A stretch of 64,000 nucleotides of DNA from Persicaria tinctoria. Lineage: Eukaryota > Streptophyta > Magnoliopsida > Caryophyllales > Polygonaceae. The stretch is from positions 744,001 through 808,000 of the forward strand of contig JBANSL010000004.1 of NCBI GenBank assembly GCA_037127255.1. The letters run 5' to 3'. The position numbers were made by a program, and so were the translations under genes. The notes under the pieces were generated by a model. The model was given only the letters and a program-made list of their open reading frames with translations. It was not told the origin of the DNA and did not search any database. Positions 35,700-47,852 of this stretch are shown here, in pieces. Within the stretch, counting starts at the first letter, position 1. The number at the start of each line of letters is the position of its first letter.

Positions 35700-37381
35700 A
35701 CGAAGTAAGACAGAAAAGCCAAAAGGTAAGAAAAATCAACAAAGATACGAACTGAAACTGATCAAACAGGGCAGAAATGAAGAAGAATTTTGAAGATTGA
35801 ATATTAGAAACATAATGAAGGAAGAAAGAGAAATTAGGGGGGAAAAAATTCAGCATTTGGAATGCAAGTATTCAATCAATATCTTAACACAGGAGGCCTT
35901 CAGTACTTCATTGTTCAGGTTCTAAGCAGTTAGATCATCAAAGAATAGGTATAGAACCATTCAAACCAAATTTCACTCCTCAAAACAAATACAACTCATG
36001 AGCAAAGTGATCCTAATTTTCATGGGATGCTCACTGAATGCCTGCCTCTCTTGATTGAGAACGACCTCGTGAGACCATTAAACATGGTTGACAGGTGATC
36101 CATAAGCACCTACAAACCCACCAAATTAAGCCAATTCAATCATTTCACATGCCTGATAGGCGATAGCTCTATCTAGGTCTCTCAAAATCACAAGTAGATG
36201 AGATAATCATGCCAATTTCATATCTATGATCAAATATTGGTTGAATCCGAAATTCATCAGCAACTTTGATACTGATTCCGGGAGATTAAAAGCAAACCAG
36301 GAAGCTGCTGAATTGAAACAGTAAGTCTAAATTCCATGTGATTAAAAATAAAATGGTCTTTTTCCCAACCACAGTGGATCTTTCCAACCCAAGAAAGTCA
36401 TAATACCTTTGCTTAACTTAGCAATCAACCTTGTTTTATCGGAATATATCAACAAAGGAATTATGAATATCAAAATTGAGAGCAATCGCTAAAAATTAAA
36501 ATTGGGCAAAAATTACCAAAATTTTGTTCTTCCGAGCACAAAATTTTGAGGATGAAATTTAGCCAATCATTTGATCAAGCTTCTATATGAATTGAGATAA
36601 CTAATACCTAATACGCCAATTGAATTGTATAATAACACATTCTTTAGATGAGGCAATAGAACACCTAATACGCCAGCGATGAACGATCCTCCGAAACACA
36701 TTAAAGAAACCGGAATCAAACTTTTGCACCGGAACCAAATAATAGCTACAACTGAAATAGGGATTTGGAAGAGACCTTTTGTGTTTCCCCCCTTTTTCTC
36801 TCAATCTGAATTGCTGCCGTGTGGCTATCAGATGTGAGACGCCGAAAATCAAGAGTTACGTCGGAATGTAAAGTAATCGACGGGAAGTGACGGAAAGAAA
36901 AAATCAACTCAGACCTGTAGAGACAGAATCGTTTAGGGAATTGAAATCAACTAATAATAATTGATTAGGGAATCGAAATCGACAAATACCAATCGATTGG
37001 AAAAAATAGTAAAAATTGAAAATAGCAACTGGACATGTGAAGATCAAATGCCTCCAATTTAGCCAGCTCAAGTAAAATCTCAATCGGAGAAACGTGCCAT
37101 CGATGCACATAGGGTTTTTGTGTGTCTGCGATGTCAATCTGGAAATATCGATCGAAAAAGTGAAAGCAGACGCAATGGGAATAGGAAGGCATAAACGTGA
37201 CGGAGGAGAAGAGGAAGAAGATGAACGAACCTCTGGTAGAATCTCGGCGGAGGAGGAAGACGAAGTCCTGTGTAATTGAATAGGTAGATGCAAGGAGGAA
37301 GAGCTCAAATTGACGGAGGATTCACGTGGAATCGAAATCGCCAGAGTTGGAGGAGGGAAGCGGTGAATGAGGCGGAAGAGG
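35700..37381 (-). other. Probable 5' region and leader of the broken minus-strand gene
   Basis: 36900-37381 looks like a first exon and leader: CTAGGGTTCACC start, C/T-rich, TCTTCCTCC runs, a possible donor near 37235. 35700-36900 is intron-like and stop-dense. It may be the 5' end of the gene whose fragments lie at 34.9-35.7 kb. Open segments such as 36904-37308 are Ser-rich and probably not real proteins. Confidence 0.35.
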
Positions 37382-37389
37382 TGAACCCT

Positions 37390-37391
<2 letters not shown>

Positions 37392-37427
<36 letters not shown>

Positions 37428-38502
37428 ATTAGGTAAAAATTCGACACCCCGGACACGCCCGGTGGGTCGAGAGGCCGAGAAAACTCGGCGACGGATAAAC
37501 CGTCAATACAAGCTAAAGATAAAGACATAACAATAAAGCATAAAACCAAATTACAGCGATGTTAAACAGGCATAGGCTAGTACTATCGCTGGAGGCACGA
37601 AAGCAGTGTGCGACATCTCTTCTATCAGTTGGTAGAGGCACGCAGGGAAACCCTGGGGAACTAAGTGGAAACCTCAGATTTGGACTCTGAAACCAAGAGC
37701 CTTCAGATTTCGATCACGTCCACGACCTCTCGCGCGTCGACAAAGGAGAAGAACACCGCTCAAAAACCGCTAGCCTTAAACCAAACCACATCACAAGCAA
37801 CTGGTGACAGGCTACACTGTAAACATTTTTCTCTTTCTTTTTTTTTTTTCCATGGGATCCTTTGGGCCCAAGGGACAGGTTATCGGGCCAGACAGTGTGA
37901 AGTCGGGCCAACACGGGTTCAAGGTAGAAGGGCGAACAGCGGGGAGAAGAAAGCCTAGGAAACGATGGTGGAACCCAGGCCTCCGACCATGGCCGGCGCA
38001 CACGAGGACAACCGGACATGGCCGGACCACCGTACCATCAACCCCAGGGCAAGCCCGACACGGGTGGTGAGGTGCCAAGATAGAATCAAGGCCGGATTGA
38101 AGGAAGAGTTGCGATTTGGGGGAACCAACGGGGTTCGAAAGCCCAGGATTGGAAGCCGAGGCGGCGAGCAGGGCGAGGAGGACCGAGGGGGAGAAGAAGT
38201 AGGTGGATAGGCCGCCAACGAAGGAAGACAAACGCCAGAGATATGGAGGGGGGAAGACGTGGGTAGCGGTGAGGAAGAAGGCGGATTGATCAAATCCCAA
38301 ATCAATAGGAATCTACAGAGATCGTGGAACACAAGAGAGAAACCACAACCCAATTTCTACAAATTTTCACCAAAACGGGGATTAGAAAGTGGGATTTGAA
38401 GATCTAGGGTTCTCCATGGGTGATTGGGGATTCTAGAGAGATGGCAGAGCCCTTCTCTCTAGAATTGGGTTTTTTTTTTTGGATTTGTTTTGGATTTGTT
38501 AA
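37392..38502 (-). mobile_element. 1.1-kb LINE derivative with poly-A tail
   Basis: A 36-nt poly-T at about 37392-37426 is the poly-A tail of a minus-strand retroposon. The exact 10-bp duplication TGAACCCTAG at 37382-37391 and 38503-38512 marks both ends. The 3' part has a LINE-like 3' UTR (TTTATCCGTCGCCGAG, ending in AATTTTTACC before the tail). The 5' part is C/T-rich with an ATGG leader-like context near 38418. There is no endonuclease or reverse transcriptase, so it is an internally deleted LINE or a large SINE mobilised in trans. It sits in the leader of the broken minus-strand gene. Confidence 0.78.
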
Positions 38503-40185
38503 TGAACCCTAGTAGTTCAATGTGTGAATATTGAAAAAAGGAAATAAATAAAATAAAAAAGGTAAAAGGAGGAAATAAAAAGAAAAAAGATAATTTGCCT
38601 AAAATTCGAAAACAAAGGAGAGAGTGACAGGTGTAATAAAATTATTTGCTTTTAAGTATGTACTAGTTTAGTACCCGCACTATTGTGCGGTCTATTTTTT
38701 TAAATTAATACATTTAATATTAAAAAAATGTATAAAAAATTTCTGTAAGTAAACTTTAAACTCTAAATACCCCTCACATCTAAACATTGTTAATTATTAT
38801 ATAGTTAACGGTAAAAATGAAATCTATATATGGGAACCGAGCCTTACCTCATCTTTCAATTTACAATTAACTACTATCGAACTATATGAAAATCAAATCA
38901 TAACCACCCGATCGACAAATCCTATCGGTATATATGATTAGTTGTATTTATCCTATCGGTATATATGTTTATTTCTATTTATTAATTATTAATTACTCTA
39001 TCGTTTATAAGGATATTAATTTGATTTGAAATTAATTAATTAACAAATTCTATCGGCATACATATGAAATCATATCCACCTAATCGGCATATATTAATTA
39101 TTGCCTTAGGCTCTCGTAGATTTGTTATCGACATATATTAATTAGAGTAATTAATTAACAAATTAAAAAAAATATGCTTTAACAATCAATTAATCAGCAT
39201 ATCTTAAAATAAGTGAGATAACAATCATAACCACCTAATAAGTGGGATAACAATCAATTAATATTTTAAATTTTAAATCTAATTCTTTTTTATTATTAAT
39301 GTAATTAATCTAATAAGTAACAAATCCTAAATAAAAAATTTTAAAAAAAAACTACTTTAAACTAAGAAGTCGTCAAATACTCAAATGACGTAAGCGACTT
39401 CTTCTTTAGTATTATACTATTGATGTACCATTATTTAGATTTGTAATTATTTTTCTTTAATTTATTCTTCTTCTCTTCGAATGCATTTGCTATCTTTGAA
39501 TGTATTATTTATATTTAAAAATGTTAAATTTATTTATTTATTTATTATGATTTGTTAGGCATACTTGATATTTGTTTTTATCCCTTAGTATAAATAGTTG
39601 AGATTTATTTTTATCGTACATGCATGTATATAGATGGAGTAGTGTATAATTAGTTTAGAATTTGAATATTTATGCTAAATTAATTAGTAAAGAACTAAAG
39701 ATGAATAAGATAAGATGGAGTAGTGTGTAATTAGTTTAGATCTTGAATATTTAATTAAATATTTAATTTATAAATATTTAAAGATAAATAAGATAAGATA
39801 ATTAAATTAATTGGTAAAGATAATTATTGAGAATATGATTCCATAAATATCGAAACCAACCAACAACCAAATCCATAGTACTCAACTGATTCTTAAATTA
39901 TGATTTCACTTTTAATTTGTAAATGTTTAAAGATGAAAAGATAAAATAATTAAATTAATTGGTAAAGATAATTAGTAAGGATGAAATTCCATAAATATCT
40001 AAACCAACCAGCAACCAAATCTATAATATCTCAAAATTAAAAAAAAAATATCTAACACTGAATCTCAATATCTAACAATGAGCCTATCTTCATTAATAAA
40101 TTCTATAATCCACTAATTGGAAACCAATATCTAAACCAACCGACAACCAAATCAAGTGATGCCCATAAAAAAAACATATATGGCT

Positions 40186-40217
40186 ACTATTATTATTATT
40201 ATTATTATTATTATTAT
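40186..40217. repeat. (TAT)n microsatellite
   Basis: An uninterrupted trinucleotide run. Confidence 0.95.
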
Positions 40218-40797
40218 CAAAATCAAATCATTCGACATCAACTTGAAAAAAGAGGAGTTTAAAAACAAAAAAGATCTAGCATTTGGGCAAAAGAAACACT
40301 CATCTACATGCCTTGTGCAAACAACCAATGAACCACATGCACCATTTCTTTCCCTCTTCACATAGCTCCATGCACAACTCATGAGCTCTTGAGTCAGCTC
40401 CTCCGTGCGCTTAATCACGTTGCCCAAGTTCGATCTGACCTTCCATTTTCGGTTAAGATCGATGTGCCAAGACCTACACACAATCACTCTCAATGATGGT
40501 ACACGTATGCTCTTCCCAATGTGCCAATTCAATTTGATCGCCAAGAGAAATATTGCTTCTGCCTACACTGCTACGGGTGACGGAACTCCTTCGATCGAAA
40601 GAATGAATGAAACTTTCTTGAATTAGAGGGAAAAAAGTATGAATTATTAGTTTGAGCTATATAATAATTAAGCTAAAGAATGAATGAACCGACCTTGAAT
40701 ATTGAATGTCTCAAATTAAATGAATCAAAAGTTCTACACATAATGAGCGCAAAAGTTTGAGTAGATGGGCTAAACATTAGAAAATCGTAGGTACGAT

Positions 40798-40914
40798 TAA
40801 TTACATTACTTATATGTCTAAAATTCATATGAATATACGTGAAAACAACTATTTGTATAATTACATTACTTATATGTCTAAAATTCATATGAATATACGT
40901 GAAAACAACTATTT
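40798..40914. repeat. Near-exact 60-bp tandem duplication
   Basis: The word beginning AATTACATTACTTATATG repeats at 60-bp spacing with no difference seen over about 55 bp, implying a recent duplication. Confidence 0.9.
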
Positions 40915-41835
40915 ATATGTCTAACATTTACCTTTTGAGTTTAATTACAGGCACTGTACCAGTGGCTTCTATTGCATTTTGTTGTGTTTTCTCGTATGTC
41001 ATCGTCGATCAGCATCTTGAGCACCACTTTCTGAATAATTTTGGGCCAAATTAGATATATCAAAAGAAGAAACGGTTAATGTACTTTATAAATTCATCGA
41101 CTGATCAAGAGATTGGAGGAGGGGGGCTCATTGGAGATGAATTAGGGGCTGAAGGGGTTGTGTTGTGCCATTGGATTTTGTTGTTGTGGTAGGAAGGGGG
41201 AAAAGGGTATTTTGAAAATAGGGGTGGTGGAAATTGAATGATCATTGAACAAATTGAATTTCATAAAAAAAAAATAGTATGAGATGAATTGCATATAAAG
41301 TAAGTACCCAATTGAGCAAATGAGAGTGGTAGGAACGTACCCATGCGGCATGCCAATTGAGCAAAGGTATCGTTTGTATCGTGATAAACATTTATCCTGC
41401 AATTATAAAACAAAAACAACAAACGTATGAGTCATATCATAAAAAGATCGAAAAAAGTGAGAGGAAGAAAAGAAGAACAATTATTATATAGGATATGATG
41501 GTGTGTAAAGGAAGCTAAAACCCCAAAAGTTCAAACATATAAACTATAAATTATTTATTAATATTGAAAAAATAAATATGATTTTATTTTGATTTTATCC
41601 ATTGAATATCTAAACCAACCAACAACCAAATCTATAATATCTCAACTGATTTCGAAATTATGGGGAATTAAAAAAAATCCAAAAATTCAAGAAAATGACA
41701 CGTAGATATGCATATTAATTACTAACTAAAAATCCAAATTTAATTAATTATTAATTAAAAATCCCTACTTTAAAGGAGAAGCCGCCACATGTCTTAGGCG
41801 ACTTCTCCTTTAGTATTATAATATAGATATAGATA

Positions 41836-42093
41836 GATGGTTGAAAAATGTATTAAATATATAAAATAGATGTTTCCAAAAATATCGGCTCGCGAGGATG
41901 CGACACGTGGCCAAAAGGCTTTGGTTTTAAGTAATATATATAGATATATAGATATATAGATATATAGATATATAGATATATAGATATAGATGGTTGAAAA
42001 ATGTATTAAATATATAAAATAGATGTTTCCAAAAATATCGGTTCGCGAGGATGCGACACGTGGCCAAAAGGCTTTGGTTTTAAGTAATATATA
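41836..42093. repeat. 153-bp-spaced duplication of a Helitron 5' end
   Basis: Two copies of about 105 bp begin GATGGTTGAAAAATG (41836 and 41989) and end GGTTTTAAGTAATATATA. They differ at one noted base (GGCTCGCG against GGTTCGCG) and are separated by an (ATATAG)n tract. Confidence 0.9.
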
Positions 42094-42108
42094 GATATAG
42101 ATAGATAG

Positions 42109-42320
42109 ATGATCTATTGTCGGGAAAGGTGTACTGACTGCTGAGGCTACTAAGAAGCTCAAAACTAAACTAAATTGTGAATAATGAATGTTAAGGAATG
42201 AATCTTAGATAGATAGAACCAGGGCTAATCCCCTCTTAAGTAAGTCTCCAAGTCGGCATAGCCAATAGATAAAAATAGGGTTTGGATAGATAAAACATGT
42301 GTCGCGTCGTAACCTGTCGC
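42109..42320. other. Unassigned host DNA left of the hAT element
   Basis: No gene seen. This stretch, 43335-43577 and 57078-57291 were contiguous before the hAT and Tat insertions. Together they look like older noncoding repeat or LTR-like DNA. Confidence 0.5.
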
Positions 42321-43326
42321 TAGAGGTGGCAATCGGGCGAGTCGGGTCGGGTTATTCGATTTCGGGTCATATCGGACTCGGCTTGATATCGGATGTGATG
42401 ACAATTCGGGTCTAATCGGGTTCGGGTCGGGTTTATTCGGGCATTAGTTTATCGGATACAATCGGGTTTTCGGGTCCTATTCGGTTCGGGCGAATCGGGT
42501 TTCGGTCTAAACGAGTTTGGGTTAATCGGGTGTCGGTCTAAACGGGTTCGGGTGAATCGGGTGTCGGTCTAAGCGGGTTCGGGTGAATCGGGTTTTGGTC
42601 ACAACGATTTTGGTTTAATTGAGTTCAGTCAAATCGAACCCGCAAGAATCATATTGGATAAAACAAATCAATTTTTTTTACCTATGAGATATGTATCCTT
42701 CTATATAGATTAAGCTAATGTTTATCAATTCTTAATCAATACTACATTCGTTAAAAAAATGTAAGTCTTCCCACTTTTTATAATATTTTTTAAAAAAGTC
42801 AAAATCATATAAAATATTAATTTTTAATATTAATTTCATACTTATTACTCATAACTACGAAATTATAAAAATAACAAAAAATTGATATTTATACAGTCTG
42901 AGCGTCTTAAAAAATGCTAAAAATTACTTTTTTTAATGGAGGGAGTAAAAATTTATATTTAATTATACTATATGCATGATAATATTACCATCCATTATTA
43001 AGTAGTCAAATACTTAGGTTGTTTTGAGTATTTTAGGGAAAATACTAAGATTTTTGTTGATTTCGGATATAATCGGGTTTGGGTTATTTCGGGTGTCGGG
43101 TATAATCGGGTTCGGGTAATTTTGGGTTTCGGATATGCTCGGGTCGGGCAATATCGGGGTTCAGGTTCTTACTGGGTTCGGATTGCTTTCGGGTTCGGGC
43201 TTAACTCGAATCGGGTCGGCCGGTCTTGGATCCAAACTTTTTTTCCAATTATTCGGGTGTCGAACGGGTTCGGGTCGGATCAATCGGATCGGTTTTCTCG
43301 GGTCGGGTCGGGTATTGCCAGCTCTA
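42321..43326. mobile_element. Nonautonomous hAT element, 1006 bp
   Basis: Ends TAGAGGTGGCAAT and ATTGCCAGCTCTA are near-perfect inverted repeats. An exact 8-bp duplication CCTGTCGC flanks it (42313-42320 and 43327-43334). The subterminal regions are dense in TCGGGT/CGGGTT words on both sides. The AT-rich core has no transposase. It shares its terminal design with the element at 20594 but differs in end sequence and interior, so it is a different family. Confidence 0.9.
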
Positions 43327-43577
43327 CCTGTCGCTAATGGAACATGATGTGACCGCTGCATACATGATGCGGTAGCTGCCTGGCTAGTTTATGATGTTTC
43401 TGGTTGAGTGCATACCGCATCAACTATATCTGTCTTTTAAGGAAAATGTAGCTCAAATTTGCTCTTCTTGTCAGCGTGAAAGTTGTAGCTCTCTGAAAGA
43501 GTTTTTCAACACATGGTCATAATAGTCAATTGGAAAATCGAGGTCTCCAGAAAGTGCAAAACAAGTTCAGCTCACCT

Positions 43578-44302
43578 TGAAAAGCCTCGAAACGAAAGGC
43601 CACCATTTTTATGTGGGGCCAGGGAACCTCCCCGATGAAATTTACACCCTTCCCGACGGACTTACCTGACCCGCGCCGAAAGAATCGACGCGGCCCAACC
43701 TGTGCCGCGGGAAGTTAAGCTAATTTGTTCGAATTTACAAATGACGGTTCCCTAATCGAGTTTTCCCTAGACAATTTGGAAACCTAACTTATTATAACTG
43801 TCGTCGTTAAGAGTCTTGAGACTTATTAATACCGACTCCTAATAGAATTTTTATACTGAAAGTAGACGGGTTTTAGGTCCGCGGAGATAGATGTTAACGC
43901 AGGTTGTGTGTTCTTCTTCTTTTTTATCAGGCTTCTCTTTCACGTGCAATCGCTTCTTTTGCTTCCTTTTCCTGATTTCTATCTTCTCCGCCTGTCCTCT
44001 TTTTCTCCATTTCCTTCCGTTTCCAAAAAAGTCCCTTTTCTGTAATGTAGTTCTCCTCTATTTATAGGCTTTCGGCTCTCTTGCATGTCCTACCACGTGG
44101 CGTTCTTTGTTCAACACGTGTTGTGCTCGTGGGATGTGGGTATGGTCGCCACGTATCTATTCCCTTATCCGTGGACGTCCTTTTTAACCCAACTTCTTGG
44201 CCCTTCGTCCGCGGATAATGAAATCTTTTTGTCTCGCTTTTTACCTGATTTGTTTGGCATATCTGGTGTTTTGACAGGTGTTTTTTGGTCTCGGTTTAGT
44301 CA
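43578..44302 (-). repeat. 3' LTR of the Tat element
   Basis: 725 bp with TG...CA ends (plus strand TGAAAAGCC ... TTTAGTCA). The plus strand carries CTATTTATAGG at 44058-44068. The minus strand carries a TATAAAAA box near 43850. TATA-like boxes therefore exist in both directions. Confidence 0.95.
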
Positions 44303-44490
44303 CAGCTCCTCGGTCCGTGTTTATTATGTTTAGTAATTAACACGGATCGATACTAAATATAAATGTTTGCAGTTTTGTTACCGTTGTTGATTCTGATGGG
44401 GTTAGTGGGCCTCTTTTTTGCTGAGTTTTGGCCCAATTTGGGCCCATTGGGCCCATTAACGCTTGGAATTTCAACCGCCGGTAATCTTCC

Positions 44491-44499
44491 TATAAATTA
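44491..44499 (+). promoter_or_regulatory. Candidate TATA box of the antisense ORF
   Basis: TATAAATTA follows CTTCC about 330 bp upstream of the ATG at 44824 and outside the LTR. It is in the right orientation to drive the antisense gene independently of the LTR. Confidence 0.45.
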
Positions 44500-44823
44500 C
44501 TCTGTTCCATTCACTTTTTCACCCACATTTGTCCTTTTCCACTTTTCGCGATCTTTAATCTTTATCTTTTTAGCTTTCCGGCAGCGGTCTTCTAGGGTTC
44601 CGGCTGTTTGTTTTGAAGTTTCTGGTGGTTTTCTTCAATTTCCGCAAGGTATTTCTTTTTGTTCTTGGCTTGTTCTTGAGTTTTCTTCGTTGAATTCTTT
44701 GATTTTTTACCCTTTGGATCGTAGATTTGAGTGTGAAATTGATTTGGAGGTGCTTTTCGGACGAAGTTTTTCTCTGTGTTAGTAAGGGTTTTCGTACAAT
44801 TTTCTTCTAGTTGCTTTTTAGAA

Positions 44824-47509
44824 ATGGCTAATCTCAACAAAGAAGGTGACTCACTAGAAGATTTTGAGAGGGATGAAGGATGGAGAGGTGATGGTGCTTC
44901 ATCTTCTCATGCGCGTCCGCCTTCGGAGCCGCTTTCTATCTCCACAGGGAGTTCTTCTTCTCCCTCTGATGATTCTTCGTCAGAGTCATCTTCTTCTATG
45001 TTCGCGTCTACCCCGGATCGCGTTGGACCTAGTGGCAGCCCAATCAAGGTGAGGAGGCGTCGGAAGCGTTCTGACCCTGATTACTATTCTTCACCTTACT
45101 CAGTTTCTTCTTATTCGAAGGGATGCGTGGATGGTGAGAATACAACAGCTGTGGATGATCTGGGTGTCAGTTCTTCCGTAGCCGAGGGGATATCGTCCGC
45201 GTCTCAATCGACGAACCAAGAATAAGAGGAAGTTTGGATTCCTTACGAGCTTTCCCCCATTGGTTTGGCGGAAGATGCTAAGGTAATTCGTTCTAAGGAG
45301 AATTTGAGTGATTTGGACACTCCCGCGTATGATTTGAAGGATCTTGATTCTTGTCTCTTTTCGGGGGATTTCCGACCTCTTCCTCCTCCAACCAGCCGCC
45401 CACCAGTTGTGCCCGAAAGGATTCATCCATGGAGATCCCCAGTGAGTAAATTGAGAGGTTGTACGACCTTGTTAAATCTTGGGGATCTCGACGTTCTTTC
45501 GCAAGTTTTTCCATGGCCAGCGGGTGTTGAATTCTGTCTTCCCGAAGAAGGAGGTGGATGTCTGGACGCTTATGAAGACTGTTTAGTCGTTTACGCGGCC
45601 TGTCTATCTCAAGGTTTCCGGCTTCCACTTTATCCCCCTTTTTCGAAGTTTTTGGAGGAGTACAACCTGAGTCCTGCTCAAATCGTTCCCAATGGTTGGA
45701 TGTTTTTTTACAAGTTTTGTCATGAGATGCAAGGAGATCGGCGTTGCTCCCTCCTTGAAGTTGATGCTAAGCATTTTTTCTCTGAAAAGGGGACTCAAGA
45801 CACAAGATTCTATCAATGTAATTCGAGTTGTAAATACATGGAGAGGTTGTCTAGTAAACCAAACTGGAAATATAAGTGGTTTTTGGTCCGCGACAAATCT
45901 GGACAGGCCTTTGGTTGCCGAACGGTTCCAGGGCCTTTTTGCTCTGCTTCAAAACCTAAAATTTCCAATCTTTCTCAGTTCAAGTCATCTTTTTCTCATA
46001 TTCCTAGATTTCCCTGGGACAAAATGTTGTCCGCGTTACGTCTTGAGATGGCTGGCTTGAGCATGCCTCATCCACGACTAGGTGACCTCTTTGTTTAATA
46101 ATTTGTACTTTCATATTTTTACTTTTCCTAGAATGGATGACTTATTAGAATGAGCTTTGTTTTTTACAGATAAGATGAATTTGGATGCGCTTCTAAAGCG
46201 ACACAAGACTAAATCGGGAAAGAAGAAGAAACCAAGTTCGGTAGTCGATGAACCTCCTGTTCCTCCTCCAGTCTTGGACGCGACACCAATTGTTGATATA
46301 GGTGTCGCGGATGAGACAGGTGCTTTAATTGAATCTTCGTCATTGGTTCCTGCCCTTAGAGAGGAACGTACTGGTCCGTCCGCGCCAGAATATTCAAGAC
46401 CCAAGAAGAGAAAACTCTCCATGGTTACTGGGTCAACTGCTTCGGACAAAAAGGAGCTCTTTCTGGAAGGTGTAGCTACGCTTCGTGAATTTCCCATGCC
46501 TGGTTTCGATCCGGTTGACCTGTAAGGTCTTGCTTTTCCGGCCAAGAAACGTTGCCTCCCGGAGCAAGGATATATTAAACGCATGGATCCTGTTACCCTC
46601 TCTGCTTACTTTGATCGTTTAATACAGTGGGTAAGTTTTAGATTTTTTCATTGTTCTTAATTTTCTTTATTTACTTGACGTGTTCCATTTTGATCCCTCT
46701 TATTTTTTATTTTGATTTTACAGTTAAGGGTGATTCAGCCGGACGTTGAAAGACGCATGGTCTGTGGAGATGAAGACCTCAGGAAGAAAGAAGAAGAAAT
46801 TAAGAAATTGAACCACAAGCTCCGCATATTGGGGAACACAGTTGGGGATCCAGCTTCAGTGGAGAAGTTTAAGAAAAGGTCGGCCGAACTTCATGAGGAA
46901 GTGCAAAATCTGAAGAAAGCCACGGCTGTTTTTCAGAAGAAATACGATGACTTGAAAATTTCTTCAAATTCTGTCGCCTCCCGCGTCAAAGAGTTGGAGG
47001 CTTCTGAGGGTGAATCACAAAAGCTTCTCCAGGCTAAACAGGCTATCATAGGCAAAATGGAGGAGGATCTTTCAATTCTTCGAGAGGAGCTATCCATGAC
47101 CAAACAGGAGCTTGACGTCCAGAAGGCGCGGTCGGATCAGGATGTGGCTTTACAATGGCTTCAAAGCCCTGAGGGTTTGAAGTATCTATCTTCTGAATGG
47201 GTCAAGACTGAGGCTGGTATCTCTTTTTTGTCCTCCGTGGCCAAGGCGTGTCTCCAAACTCCCAAGGGCTCCAGTATCCTGAAAGATAGATGTTTCAGCT
47301 TTTTTCGAAAGGGGATGGTGGCAGGGATCAATCAAAGCGTGACGCGTTCGTCAAACAACCCAAGCATCCCTTTGGAAAAGTTCGAGCCTAGCATGGAGAG
47401 TGCTGACTGGGGTCTTTCGAAGGAGGAGATGGAAGCGGAAGACTCTTATTCCGAAGGTGATGATGATGATGAAGCGGAGGAAGAAAATGAGAAGGCCAAA
47501 TGTCCTTGA
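44824..47509 (+). pseudogene. Antisense ORF, putative gypsy-type transposon protein, three exons
   Basis: Inferred exons are 44824-46081, 46170-46630 and 46724-47509 (GT-AG, phase continuous, 835 codons including stop). The N-terminus is Ser-rich with a basic RRRRKRSD patch. The middle has the plant 'putative gypsy type transposon' domain (GFRLPLYPPFSKFLEEY, NGWMFFYKF). Exon 2 has a Lys-rich patch (KSGKKKKPSS). Exon 3 is a coiled coil (KKEEEIKKLNHKL onward) ending in an acidic tail (EGDDDDEAEEENEK). Two in-frame TAA codons (45223-45225 and 46523-46525) interrupt it, so this copy is broken or read through. Such antisense ORFs are known in Tat/Retand elements but have no established function. 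47510-47852 after it holds no supported gene. Confidence 0.72.
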
Positions 47510-47852
47510 GATACTTTGTTATTTATGGTTTTTTGTGTGGTGATGAACATTGGGAATCCGTACATGATTCCTTGGTTTTTGGTGTGTCATTGAGATTCTT
47601 CTTTTGTTTTGAAGATAGGTTGAAGATCTCTCTGGCTAAAACATTCGCGTCACTTGCATGTCTCATTTGCAGTAAATATTTATATGTTTATTTTCTAGAC
47701 CTTCCAAGTGTTGAAAGGATTTATCCTGGTGTTAAAGATTTATCACCACTTGTCTTTATTTCTTTGGATGAGTTTCTCTTCTCAAGGCCCCGATCTCAGT
47801 CCTCTGTGATTTCTTAAGCTGGGTTTAATAGGTCGCGTTTATTGTGAGCATC

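Larger units (their letters stand above)
38663..42108 (-). mobile_element. Helitron-type region with one 3' end and several 5' ends
   Basis: The 3' end on the minus strand has stem CCGCAC / GTGCGG (38675-38680, 38685-38690; 4-nt loop) followed, after a short spacer, by CTAG at 38666-38663 and T. Helitron 5'-like segments (minus strand) lie near 39425 (ATAATACTAAAGAAGAAGTCG), 41838 (ATAATACTAAAGGAGAAGTCG) and twice at 41836-42093 (ATTACTTAAAACC, CCACGTGTCGC). No helicase is seen. It may be one element with repeated 5' termini or nested elements. The open stretch 40544-40152 (minus) is unrecognised and ends in a low-complexity Ile run. Confidence 0.6.

Noticed and set aside
37712..38353. Long Pro/Ser-rich ORFs on both strands
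   Set aside because: They are inside the LINE derivative's C/T-rich leader and overlap each other; low complexity rather than coding.
40152..40544. 130-aa minus-strand ORF as a gene
   Set aside because: Its C-terminal part is a translated (TAT)n microsatellite and the rest has no recognisable domain or gene structure.
44085..44333. ORF MSYHVAFFVQ in the 3' LTR, repeated at 56855
   Set aside because: It is repeated because the LTR is repeated; no domain, and interrupted differently at each LTR edge.
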